Shown here: in pieces, positions 41,396-48,987 of the stretch
How positions within the stretch are numbered: position 1 is the stretch's first letter
How the letters are laid out: each line of letters opens with the position of its first letter
DNA from: Streptomyces chumphonensis
GTDB taxonomy: Bacteria > Actinomycetota > Actinomycetes > Streptomycetales > Streptomycetaceae
DNA: 64,000 nucleotides
Reading direction: 5' to 3'
Assembly (NCBI RefSeq): GCF_014779715.1
Contig: NZ_JACXYU010000004.1
Location: 62,001-126,000 of the forward strand
Position numbers and translations under genes: made by a program
The notes under the pieces: generated by a model
Seen by the model: the letters and a program-made list of their open reading frames with translations, nothing else
The model's database searches: none
Told to the model about the DNA's origin: nothing

Positions 41396-42639
41396 GCGTG
41401 GGCCTTCTCTCGGGTGTCGGTCGTGAGCTGGTCGCGGAGGCGCTGGGCGCGGGTCTGGCCGATGCCGTACTTGGCCTTCAGCTCGCGGACGGAGGGCCGG
41501 CCGTCGGTGATGGCCCCGGCGTAGTCGGCGGCGACCTGGTCCAAGAGCGGGTCCGCGTCGGCCGCCGCGGGGGCTGCCTGCGCGGCGGGCGCGGCGGGGA
41601 TGGCGCGCGTCGGGGGCACGAGGGGCAGGGTGCGTACTCCGGCGGGTACGACCTCGCGCCAGATGTACTCGGTGTACTCGTCGGCCGGTTCCTGGGCCGG
41701 GCGGGCGACGACGGGAAGAAGCTCGGCGCCGTCGGGGACGACGGCCGTCCAGGGCTCCTCGGGTACGTCGAGTACGGGTGTACTCGGGGTGTCGGGTACG
41801 GCGGGTACGGGTGTACCCGGGGGCTGCCAGGGGGCGGGCAGGGCGAGCGTCGCCAGGGCGAGCGCGCCACGCCGTGCGGCCAGCTCGGCGAGGAGCCGCT
41901 CACGCTGGGCGGGGTCGGTGGCGACGGCGGCCCGGGCGACGGCGGCGGCAAGGCGCCGCTTGGCGAGGGGTCCGCGCCATCGGCGGGCGGCGAGACGCAC
42001 CGCCGTGGCGGTGGCCCGGTCGCGGGTGAGCTGGGCGGCGGTAAGGCCGCGCACGGCGAGCCCGAGGCGGGACAGCAGGCGTTCCCGGGCTTCCCGGGCG
42101 ATGACGGCCAGCAGCCCGGTGGACAGGGCGGCCGGGCGGGCGTGCCGGATCTCCAGGCCCATCGCCAGGTGCCACAGCAGCGCGGCCAGCACGGGTCCGA
42201 AGAAGCCGCGGATCACGCCGCCGAGGAGGCCGCCCTCGGCGAACGCGGGCACGAGCTGCACGACGGTGATGACCCACACCAGGGCACCCGGGACGCCGGG
42301 GGTGCCGGTGGTGGTGTCGGTCGAGGTCTGGCGGACGTTCTGCCGGGCCATCAGCGCGCACGCCAGCAGGGCGACCTCCCCGGCGGCGAAGAGGACCACA
42401 CGTTCGGCGGTCTGCACCATGTCGAGGCGGTGCTCGGCGAACCGCCAGGCGGTGTCCGCGCTGTAGGCGGTGCACAGCAGGGCCGCGACGGCGGCGACCG
42501 CGACCGCGGGCTTGTCCAGGCGGCGCAGGCGGCGGGCGGTGGCCCAGGCGGCGCCGGCCGCCACCACCGTGAAGGTGATGGCGACGGCGGCGGCCGGGGC
42601 CGGGTGGGCGTGGGCCCACTCCAGCGGGAGGTCAGTCAC
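41392..42639 (-). CDS. DUF2637/SpdB-like membrane protein with C-terminal HTH
   Basis: The 415-aa protein has four to five hydrophobic segments in the first 170 residues (for example AAVAITFTVVAAGAAWATA and VPGALVWVITVVQLVPAF), an Arg/Ala-rich middle, a Pro-rich linker, and a C-terminal helix-turn-helix-like segment (SVRELKAKYGIGQTRAQRLRDQL). DUF2637-type proteins are annotated as conjugative transfer/spread proteins in AICEs. Its C-terminal HTH could bind the GTAC repeats inside its own gene. Confidence 0.83.
   Translation of the reverse strand: MTDLPLEWAHAHPAPAAAVAITFTVVAAGAAWATARRLRRLDKPAVAVAAVAALLCTAYSADTAWRFAEHRLDMVQTAERVVLFAAGEVALLACALMARQNVRQTSTDTTTGTPGVPGALVWVITVVQLVPAFAEGGLLGGVIRGFFGPVLAALLWHLAMGLEIRHARPAALSTGLLAVIAREARERLLSRLGLAVRGLTAAQLTRDRATATAVRLAARRWRGPLAKRRLAAAVARAAVATDPAQRERLLAELAARRGALALATLALPAPWQPPGTPVPAVPDTPSTPVLDVPEEPWTAVVPDGAELLPVVARPAQEPADEYTEYIWREVVPAGVRTLPLVPPTRAIPAAPAAQAAPAAADADPLLDQVAADYAGAITDGRPSVRELKAKYGIGQTRAQRLRDQLTTDTREKAHA
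41634..41816. repeat. GTAC-centred repeat arrays in the DUF2637 gene
   Basis: GTAC at 41763, 41772, 41780, 41796, 41805 and 41813 (steps 9, 8, 16, 9, 8), and a second group at 41634, 41646, 41665 and 41674. The motif TGTACTCGGTGTAC (41664-41677) is identical to the copies in the FtsK-like gene but lies in another codon phase. Confidence 0.82.
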
Positions 42640-42820
42640 GGCCGTCCTCCTGGTCCTGCGCGTCGAGGAGCTGCCGCAGCGCGACGGTGAGCGCGCCGAC
42701 GTGGACGGACAGGGACACGTCGGTCGCGAGGTCCCAGTCGATGTCCTCGGCCTCGGCGAGCGTTTGCCGGGCGATCTGCTCGGCGACGAACAGCGGCGGC
42801 ACGTAGGTGGGGGTGCTCAT
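42632..42820 (-). CDS. Small hypothetical protein
   Basis: A 62-aa acidic helical protein (VPPLFVAEQIARQTLAEAEDIDWDLA...). Overlaps its neighbours at both ends. Not recognised. Confidence 0.6.
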   Translation of the reverse strand: MSTPTYVPPLFVAEQIARQTLAEAEDIDWDLATDVSLSVHVGALTVALRQLLDAQDQEDGRD

Positions 42821-43191
42821 CGCCGCACCTCCCCACCGGCTCGGAGCACGGCGAGCGTGCGGGCCAGGTGCCGCAGCCGCGTCGCGTGCGCGACCAGGAC
42901 GGCGGCGAGGCCGTCGAGCTCCTCGGGGGTGAGGCGCACGAACTCGTCGAGCTCCACGGACGCCAGCGGCAGCGGGTCGGCGCCGAGGTCGGAGAACGGG
43001 TAGGCGGTGAGCCGGGCGCCGAGGAGGGTGCGGCCGTGGAACATCGCGGCGGTCTCTTCGCCGTCGTGGGCGATGTCGGCGCGGTGCCCGCCGTCCTGGG
43101 GGGCGTGGTCGCCGAGGCACCAGGCGGGTTCGGGGATGGTGACGGGGCCGTGGTCGCGGGTGTGCACCGTGACGGTGCGGGGTGCGTTCAC
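42817..43191 (-). CDS. DUF6907-like hypothetical protein (copy 1)
   Basis: A 124-aa protein starting at GTG 43191. The pattern EPAWCLGDHAPQDGGHRADIAHDGEE ... LPLASVELDEFVRLTPEELDGLAAVLVAHATRLR matches a family common in Streptomyces elements; a longer relative is at 49703-50386 (CPSWCTVDH...). Function unknown. Confidence 0.65.
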   Translation of the reverse strand: MNAPRTVTVHTRDHGPVTIPEPAWCLGDHAPQDGGHRADIAHDGEETAAMFHGRTLLGARLTAYPFSDLGADPLPLASVELDEFVRLTPEELDGLAAVLVAHATRLRHLARTLAVLRAGGEVRR

Positions 43192-43343
43192 CGGGCGGTC
43201 CGGGTGATGGTGCCGGTGGCGCCGGCCTGGGTGGCGCGGACGGTGAGGGTGCGGCCGCCGTGGCGGCGGATGGTGCCGACGGCGACGAGGCGCCGGGCGG
43301 GGCTCCCGCTGCGCTGGGCAGCGGACATGGGAGGATTCTCCAT
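43188..43343 (-). CDS. Small basic hypothetical protein
   Basis: A 51-aa protein from ATG 43343 (MENPPMSAAQRSGSPARRLVAVG...), Arg/Thr-rich with a short beta-like C-terminus. Its stop overlaps the GTG of the next gene. Not recognised. Confidence 0.5.
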   Translation of the reverse strand: MENPPMSAAQRSGSPARRLVAVGTIRRHGGRTLTVRATQAGATGTITRTAR

Positions 43344-43441
43344 GCCGGTCTCCTGGTTAGGTCAGGGGATTCGGTGAGAGGGCCGGGCGGTCGCGCGCGC
43401 CTGGGTGTTCCAGCACCCGGGAGCTGCTGCCCGGTCCTCGC

Positions 43442-43651
43442 TTATTCGGTTGTGTGCTTCTTGATCGCCTTGTCGATGGCGGTCCAGCTCTTGCCGAGGG
43501 TCTTGGCCACGGCGTAGACGGACCCCAGCTCGGCGGCTCCGTCCCGGAGCGCTTCGGCGCGTCGTTTGTGGGCCTGTTCGGTCTGGGTCCGGAGCTGTTC
43601 CAGCAGCTCCTCTTCCTCGCGAACGCGGTCCCGCCAAGGGGTCGTGTCCAT
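43442..43651 (-). CDS. Small helical regulator-like protein
   Basis: A 69-aa protein: charged helix (VREEEELLEQLRTQTEQAHKRRAEALRDGAAELGS) followed by an HTH-like segment (VYAVAKTLGKSWTAIDKAIKKH). This pattern suggests a DNA-binding regulator. It is the first gene downstream of an operator-rich intergenic region and may control the transfer/replication block, comparable in role to a Kor repressor. Confidence 0.65.
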   Translation of the reverse strand: MDTTPWRDRVREEEELLEQLRTQTEQAHKRRAEALRDGAAELGSVYAVAKTLGKSWTAIDKAIKKHTTE

Positions 43652-43660
43652 CCCTGAAAG

Positions 43661-43756
43661 GGTATCACTCCCCCGGTTATATGCAACCCTAGGAGTGACA
43701 GTTGCCCTGCTCGACGTTCGAGCAGGGACATCACTTCCGGCACCTCCCGAAAGTGA
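43661..43756. promoter_or_regulatory. Operator-rich region with AGTGA repeats and a palindrome
   Basis: AGTGA/TCACT occurs at 43665-43669, 43694-43698, 43731-43735 and 43752-43756 in alternating orientation, and CCCTGCTCGA (43705-43714) pairs with TCGAGCAGGG (43718-43727) around CGT. The minus strand around 43675-43682 (CATATAACC) is a possible -10 for the HTH gene at 43442. Confidence 0.6.
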
Positions 43757-43767
43757 CGCGGCCTTCA

Positions 43768-43938
43768 TCAACGCCCGCCCGAACGAGGGCGCGCCATCGC
43801 CTGCTGGATGAGCCGCTGCGCCATCGCCAGATGCCGCGCACAGATCAGCAGCTCCCCGTCCGGGTCCACCGCCTCCGCCGTGCACTGCTGACCGCTCTGC
43901 GGCTTCACGTACCGGCACGTCACCACACGCACGCTCAT
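43768..43938 (-). CDS. Small Cys-containing hypothetical protein
   Basis: A 56-aa protein (MSVRVVTCRYVKPQSGQQCTAEAVDPDGELLICARHLAMA...). The C-x11-C-x12-C-xx-H spacing suggests a zinc-binding fold. Function unknown. Confidence 0.55.
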   Translation of the reverse strand: MSVRVVTCRYVKPQSGQQCTAEAVDPDGELLICARHLAMAQRLIQQAMARPRSGGR

Positions 43939-44582
43939 CAGCACGCCTCCTTCTGATCGGCCCACTGGCCCGACGCCAGCGCAAGCCACGTCTCCGGCGG
44001 GTACTCCGTCCCGCACCAACCGCACCGCACCTTCTTGCTCTCCGGCACCGCCCGCAGGACCGCGCCGCAGATCACCCCGTCCTCGAACTGGGCCGCGCAG
44101 TTCCCCAGCCGCATCGTCCGCTCGGGCGGGTCCACGATGCTGACCGCGGACCGCTCCAGGTCGTGGACCTCCTCCGCGAACGCGCCCGCCGGCGGCCAGC
44201 TCGACGCGATCCACGGCAGGTTCAGCCGCAGCGCTGAGGCCGCCGTCGTGACCCGGTGGGCGACGTCGCCCTCCCGTGTCGGACGGGACCAGCCCAGATC
44301 GGCGTGCAGGGCCGCGCGCCAGTCCTCCAGCACGCCGACCATGCCGCCGTCGGCCCGCAGGCTCAGCACGTCCTCACGCACCGGCAGCGGCGGCTCCGCG
44401 CGCCGCGTGCCGCCCCGCTCGGCCGGGCGGACACTCGGCGCGAGGAAGGCGGCCAGCGCGCGGTGCAGGCCGGGCAGCGCGTCCAGGCGCTCGCCGGTCA
44501 CCCGCTCACACCCCGGGCACAGGTAGCCGTCCTCCCGGTCATCGGACAGGGGGCGCTCGCACAGGCCGCAGGGGTGGGTCAT
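43938..44582 (-). CDS. Zinc-ribbon phage protein
   Basis: A 214-aa protein with two four-cysteine clusters: N-terminal CGLCERPLSDDREDGYLCPGC and C-terminal CAAQFEDGVICGAVL...VRCGWCG. The middle is helical. Similar proteins are frequent in Streptomyces phages, function unknown; zinc ribbons suggest nucleic-acid or protein binding. Confidence 0.68.
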   Translation of the reverse strand: MTHPCGLCERPLSDDREDGYLCPGCERVTGERLDALPGLHRALAAFLAPSVRPAERGGTRRAEPPLPVREDVLSLRADGGMVGVLEDWRAALHADLGWSRPTREGDVAHRVTTAASALRLNLPWIASSWPPAGAFAEEVHDLERSAVSIVDPPERTMRLGNCAAQFEDGVICGAVLRAVPESKKVRCGWCGTEYPPETWLALASGQWADQKEAC

Positions 44583-45154
44583 CCTCGGGCTCCGTGCTCG
44601 AAGCGGGCCGACAGGGCGGCGTTGTACGCCTCGGGCACGCCCGACTCGTAGGTGTCATGTGCGGGCGCGAGCCACGGGCCGCCGCACGCGAACGAGGTGG
44701 CCTCGCTGGTGTTGTAGAGGACCCACGGACGCCGGTTCTTCATGTAGCTGCCGAAGCCGTAGTGGTGATCCTCGATCCCCGAGCCTTCCTCGGGGTCAGT
44801 CCAGGGCGTCAGCCCAATCCATCCCCAGTCGCCCCGCCGGCTGCCTGAGGGGATGGGGCCCAGGATGAGCAGTCGGGGCCCCCGCTCCTGGCGATACGGC
44901 ATCTCAGGCAGATGCTGCGCAGCGGCCGTCATCAGGGAGATGTCGAGGGCGTTCTCGTTGCCCTTCACCTCGACCCAGGTGCCGCAGTCGGTCAGCAGGA
45001 AGTCGGGCAGGTACGGCTGGCCGTCGATGACGTACCCCTGGGGCTCGTACTCCCAGGAGACGCCGACCTCGTCGAAGAAGACGGCCCAGCGGGCTTCAAG
45101 GCGGGAACGGAAACGCCGTCCGGCGTAGATGGTCTCGATGGCGTGGATGCTCAC
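44579..45154 (-). CDS. PD-(D/E)XK nuclease-like protein
   Basis: The 191-aa protein has RSRLEARWAVFFDEVGVSWEYEPQ (E20), YLPDFLL (D51) and WVEVKG (E62, K64), fitting the E...D...ExK order of restriction-endonuclease-like folds. The C-terminal half has no recognised motif. It could be a recombination, end-processing or host-DNA nuclease. It overlaps the next gene by four bases and follows the replication gene. Confidence 0.76.
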   Translation of the reverse strand: MSIHAIETIYAGRRFRSRLEARWAVFFDEVGVSWEYEPQGYVIDGQPYLPDFLLTDCGTWVEVKGNENALDISLMTAAAQHLPEMPYRQERGPRLLILGPIPSGSRRGDWGWIGLTPWTDPEEGSGIEDHHYGFGSYMKNRRPWVLYNTSEATSFACGGPWLAPAHDTYESGVPEAYNAALSARFEHGARG

Positions 45155-45162
45155 AGCGGCCT

Positions 45163-45182
45163 TTCTGTCAATTCTGTCTGCG
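45163..45182. repeat. Half-copy of the palindromic element
   Basis: This 20-mer matches one arm of the inverted-repeat element (12244-12263, 46760-46779) at 17 of 20 positions. No second arm is present. It lies in the 37-bp gap between the nuclease and primase genes. Confidence 0.6.
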
Positions 45183-45191
45183 GGGATCGGG

Positions 45192-47990
45192 CTACGCGGC
45201 TGAGGGGACGGCCTGCGGTGGGGAGTAGACCCAGGGGTGGATGAGGTAGCGCGGCAGGGGGTTCTGCCCGCGCTTGCCGGGCTCTCGCTCGGGGAGGGGC
45301 TGGCGGGCTACCCATCCGTATTCGTCGAGCAGGTCGAGGGCCTCCTGCACGTCCTCCGCCGACCCGGCGCTCCGGCCGAGGCCGCGCTGAGCGTCCCGGC
45401 GGGTGAAGGCGGTCAGCGGCTTCTCGGCCAGGGAGCGAAGCCACGAGATGATGTCGCGGGCCCGGTCCAGGGCGGTGTCCTCTTCCTTGCGGTCCATCAC
45501 CTCGTAGATGCGGGAGGCGTGGGCGATGAGGTACCTGGCGATGCGGACCGCGCGGCCGACGTGCTCGGCGCTGACGTGCTGCGCGCCGGGGTTGTCGTAG
45601 AGGGCGAGCACGGAGGCGATCCGCGCGCACGTGCCGTGGAGCTTGCCGGCCCACTCGCCGATGACCCGTAGGTCGCCGGTCTTCTCCTGGAGGCGGGGCT
45701 CGATGGTCGCCCGGAAGGCGATCAGGGTGTCGGCAGCGTCGTCGGTGAAGGTGATCACCTGCTCGGTGCTGTCCCACACGCGTTCGACCAGCTCGTGGAT
45801 GCGGCTGGAGTAGCCCGTGGCGGTGCTGGGCGGGATAGGCGCGGGGCGCATGGCTCGCTCGCCGACCCGCGACATGGGGTAGGCGTAGATGAACCGGCCG
45901 AGGAGTCCCTTGCCGCGGAGCTTGTTGTGCTTGCGGGCCAGGCCGTCCAGGACGCTGGGCTGGACGAGCAGGGACAGCGAGACATGCGCGGAGTCCATGG
46001 TGATGGTCTCGCGGCTGATGCGGTCGACGGGTTCGGCGTCGCCGGAGTAGGCGTTGAGGAAGAAGTTGATGTTCGGCTGGCCCTGGCTGTAGACGCCGGT
46101 CATCATCTCGAAGGTGCCGCCCTCGGCGGAGGCGACGGCGATGCGGCCGCCCTGTTCGGCTGCCCTCTTCTGGGCCACCTCGGGGGTGAGGTCGCCGAAC
46201 AGGATGCGCGGCAGGGAGGGGATCTCCCCGATCTCGGCGAGCATCTCCCGCGCGGCTTGCGCGTCGGCCTTGCCCTCGTCGCGTTCGTCAGCCTTCCGTG
46301 CCGAGGTGGCCTGCTTCTCGGCGGCGGCCATGCGCCCCTCGGCGATCCGCCGTTCCTGCTGCTTCTCCTCGATCACCGGCGCGGCGGCGGTGCGCAGCTC
46401 CTTCTCGGCTTCCTTGATGGGAGCCGAGAGCAGGCGCAGCAGCGGCGACTTCAGCTCGCTGGAGTTGGCGATGCCCGCGACCCACAGGGAGGTGGTCTCG
46501 TGCCAGGCCGGGGTGACCTGGACCCGGCGGCGGCCGCCGATGGCTGAGGCGATGATGCCCAGCACGGTGATGCCCGGGAGGTCCTCGGGGACCTGGAACG
46601 TCTCCGCTGCGGCTGAGACGAGCGGTGCGAGGTTCGGGCCGAGCGCCTCGGTCGGGAAGGAGGGCAGCGGCGGGGAGTCGATCGGCAGCGGCTCTTCCCA
46701 GCCGGACTCGTACATGGGATCTGCGTCGACAGAATTGACGGAATGGACCTCAGGGGGTGTTCCGTCAATTCTGTCGACGGGTTCCGGGGTCGGGCGTTCT
46801 GTCGTGCAGCGCTGCTTGACGGCGGCGAGCACCTGGGCGGGCAGGTAGCGGGCGCCCGTCGACGAGGGTGCGCCCGTGGCGGCGCGCATGACGTCGCGGG
46901 CGGCGGCGGACACGTCGCCGCCGTAGTGGAGCTCGGCGAAGACGCGCCCCATCGTCAGCTTCCGTCCGCTCGGCTGCCGCCCGGTGGGGAGGCCCGCCGC
47001 GTCGGAGAAGTTGACCATGACGGGCGGGTTGTACGAGCACAGCGCCGAGTAGTCGGACTCGGACGCCCCGGCCGCGCCGGCGGGGCGCTTCCACTCCTCG
47101 CGCCCGTCGCGGTGGTTGCGCACGAACGACCAGCCGACGGGGGCGAGGATGTCGTGCCAGGAGGCGGTCTCCTCGATGACGTCGAAGGGGCCGGGCCCGG
47201 TGGCGCGCTGCTGCGGGAAGGCACGCTGCGGACCGGGCCGCGGCGGCGCGGGGGCGGGCTGCAGCTGCTGCTTGGCGACGGTGATGGAGCGGGCTGCGGC
47301 GACCTGCAGCTCGTCGAGGCTGTACAGGGCACCGGACGCTTCTCCGATGGTGGCCAGCTTCTCCTGGTCGGCCTTGCGGTTCACGGTGCCGGGGATGCGG
47401 AGGATGCGGGCCAGGTCGGAGACGCCGGTGTCGTGCGACCAGCCGTTGCGGTGGGCGGCGGCGGCGAGGATGGTCTGCCAGTCCTCGGACAGCTGCTTGA
47501 CCCGGTCGCGGTCGTCGCCGATGAGGTGGGGCTCGTCGAGCCACCACCAGGCGTAGGCGCCGTACCCGGACCAGATGAGTCCGGTGGGGTCGGGCAGGCC
47601 GGACTCGGAGACGACGCGCAGCACAGCCTGCTCGTCAGGCGGCAGGGGCAGGGCGCCAGGGGCGGGCTTGTGGCCGACGGTGCCGAAGTCCAGGTCGGAC
47701 CACAGCCCGCGCAGACCGTAGGCGAGTTCCTCGCCGCCACGGCCCTGGGTGGGCTGCTCGCGGAGGGTGGTGACCTGGGCGTAGATGCCCTTGGGCTTCT
47801 TCTTGTCGAGGCGGGCAACGTGGTCGACGGCGGCGGCGATGCCCGCCTCGTCGGTGGTGAAGCGGCTCCCTTTCCAGCCGTCTGCGGGGGAGCAGATGCT
47901 GAGGTAGCCGGGGATGCCGCCGTACAGGGCGTCGAGCCACGACCTGACGGTGTCGAGGTCGGCGGCCAGCGGCTCAGGGGTGTGGGTCAC
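45192..47990 (-). CDS. Replication protein: primase-like N-terminus fused to DUF3987
   Basis: A 932-aa protein starting at GTG 47990. The N-terminal 250 residues look like an archaeo-eukaryotic-type primase/prim-pol domain, with the acidic pair D99-x-D101 in LWSDLDFG and RILRIPGTVNRK. The C-terminal half (about 430-932) matches DUF3987/YfjI-type helicase-like proteins (SLWVAGIANSSELKSPLLR, and a helical DNA-binding region). The linker (about 404-422) is encoded by the palindromic element. It is probably the element's replication initiator; no other replication gene is seen. Confidence 0.83.
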   Translation of the reverse strand: MTHTPEPLAADLDTVRSWLDALYGGIPGYLSICSPADGWKGSRFTTDEAGIAAAVDHVARLDKKKPKGIYAQVTTLREQPTQGRGGEELAYGLRGLWSDLDFGTVGHKPAPGALPLPPDEQAVLRVVSESGLPDPTGLIWSGYGAYAWWWLDEPHLIGDDRDRVKQLSEDWQTILAAAAHRNGWSHDTGVSDLARILRIPGTVNRKADQEKLATIGEASGALYSLDELQVAAARSITVAKQQLQPAPAPPRPGPQRAFPQQRATGPGPFDVIEETASWHDILAPVGWSFVRNHRDGREEWKRPAGAAGASESDYSALCSYNPPVMVNFSDAAGLPTGRQPSGRKLTMGRVFAELHYGGDVSAAARDVMRAATGAPSSTGARYLPAQVLAAVKQRCTTERPTPEPVDRIDGTPPEVHSVNSVDADPMYESGWEEPLPIDSPPLPSFPTEALGPNLAPLVSAAAETFQVPEDLPGITVLGIIASAIGGRRRVQVTPAWHETTSLWVAGIANSSELKSPLLRLLSAPIKEAEKELRTAAAPVIEEKQQERRIAEGRMAAAEKQATSARKADERDEGKADAQAAREMLAEIGEIPSLPRILFGDLTPEVAQKRAAEQGGRIAVASAEGGTFEMMTGVYSQGQPNINFFLNAYSGDAEPVDRISRETITMDSAHVSLSLLVQPSVLDGLARKHNKLRGKGLLGRFIYAYPMSRVGERAMRPAPIPPSTATGYSSRIHELVERVWDSTEQVITFTDDAADTLIAFRATIEPRLQEKTGDLRVIGEWAGKLHGTCARIASVLALYDNPGAQHVSAEHVGRAVRIARYLIAHASRIYEVMDRKEEDTALDRARDIISWLRSLAEKPLTAFTRRDAQRGLGRSAGSAEDVQEALDLLDEYGWVARQPLPEREPGKRGQNPLPRYLIHPWVYSPPQAVPSAA
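46724..46779. repeat. 20-bp perfect inverted repeat, copy 2
   Basis: Arms 46724-46743 and 46760-46779 are perfect reverse complements with a 16-base spacer, identical in arms to 12208-12263 (34.5 kb away) but with a different spacer. It encodes EPVDRIDG...SVNSVDADP between the two domains of the replication protein. Confidence 0.92.
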
Positions 47991-48033
47991 GAACAGCTCA
48001 TTCCTGACGGTGCTGAAGTTCTGGTCCCGGTGC

Positions 48034-48061
48034 GGGGAGGGCGCCCGGGGGCGCCCTCCCC
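48034..48061 (-). terminator. Hairpin terminator before the replication gene
   Basis: GGGGAGGGCGCC (48034-48045) and GGCGCCCTCCCC (48050-48061) form a perfect 12-bp stem around CGGG. It ends the accessory-gene transcript. Confidence 0.8.
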
Positions 48062-48071
48062 TTGGCTGGCG

Positions 48072-48407
48072 TCAGCCGGTCATGCGGGGCCAGGCGCCGT
48101 GGAGCTGCCGGAACTCGCGCGCGTGCTGGTCGATCTCACCGGCGACGTGCCGGGCCATGCGGTTGCTGGCCGGGGCGCGGACGGCGATGGAGCGGGCCGA
48201 GAAGTAGCAGGCGGACGCGATGAGCCGGCCGAGCCCGAGGGGCGGGTACTGGTCGCCGAGGAACACCTCGACGTCGGCGCCGTCGGGGATGGCTCGCCGG
48301 GTCTGCTCGCGGAGCTTGTGCGTCATGTCCTCGGTGGGGCCGCGCAGGTCGATCTCGATGACGAGGTGCACCTGCGGGTGGGGGAAGGTCGGGTCGGGTG
48401 TCGTCAT
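48072..48407 (-). CDS. Hypothetical protein
   Basis: A 111-aa protein from ATG 48407 preceded by GGGAGG. Pattern QVHLVIEIDLRGPTEDMTHKLREQTRRAIPDGADVEVFLGDQYPPLG suggests a small alpha/beta fold. Function unknown. Confidence 0.6.
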   Translation of the reverse strand: MTTPDPTFPHPQVHLVIEIDLRGPTEDMTHKLREQTRRAIPDGADVEVFLGDQYPPLGLGRLIASACYFSARSIAVRAPASNRMARHVAGEIDQHAREFRQLHGAWPRMTG

Positions 48408-48721
48408 GGCCGTCCTCCCGTGGCACGGACGAGGGTGGTGATGATGTCGTCGCGGTGCCGGTCGCACGCCGGGTAGTCGTAGCGGCGGTGCGGGCCGGAG
48501 TGGACGGCGACGACGGACATGGCGGTCTCGGGGCAGCCCGCGCAGCGGTACCCGGGCCGGTTGTGCGGCGAGTCCTCAGAGTCGTCGCAGTCACACCACG
48601 AACAGCGGGTGTTGTCGGGGGCGGCGACCACGGCGACGGGCAGCAGCTTCGGGTCGCGGGCGGCGTCGCGCACCGCCGCGAGGGTCTGGTCGGACCAGAA
48701 CGTCTCCTGCGGGGTCGGCAT
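48404..48721 (-). CDS. Cys-rich hypothetical protein
   Basis: A 105-aa protein with CSWCDCDDSED and YRCAGCPETAM plus YPACDRHRDDI, likely one or two zinc sites. Overlaps the next gene by four bases. Function unknown. Confidence 0.6.
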   Translation of the reverse strand: MPTPQETFWSDQTLAAVRDAARDPKLLPVAVVAAPDNTRCSWCDCDDSEDSPHNRPGYRCAGCPETAMSVVAVHSGPHRRYDYPACDRHRDDIITTLVRATGGRP

Positions 48722-48987
48722 CAGATCGGCCCTCCGTCCTGCTGTTCAGGGGTTCGGTTTTGCGCCACCTGAACGCACCAGGTGCAGGGGGTGCGGAGCA
48801 CGCCCGAGACCCAGCCGACGGATCGGCGAACGCCGTGCTCGGACTCGACGCGGTCGAGGATCTGCCGCAGGGACAGGCACTCGGTGTGCCGCAGGTAGTG
48901 GACGCGGCTGAAGAGGCGAGCCCGGATCTGGGGGCTGTTCTGGGCGGGGTAGGACTTGCCGTCCAGCCCGAGGACGCGCGGCGTCAC
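48721..48987 (-). CDS. HTH-like small protein
   Basis: An 88-aa protein from GTG 48987, overlapping the upstream stop as GTGA. VHYLRHTECLSLRQILDRVESEHGVRRSVGWVSGVLR resembles a wHTH, preceded by the VLGLDGKSYPAQ segment common in Streptomyces ParB-like/HTH proteins. Possibly DNA-binding. Confidence 0.6.
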   Translation of the reverse strand: MTPRVLGLDGKSYPAQNSPQIRARLFSRVHYLRHTECLSLRQILDRVESEHGVRRSVGWVSGVLRTPCTWCVQVAQNRTPEQQDGGPI

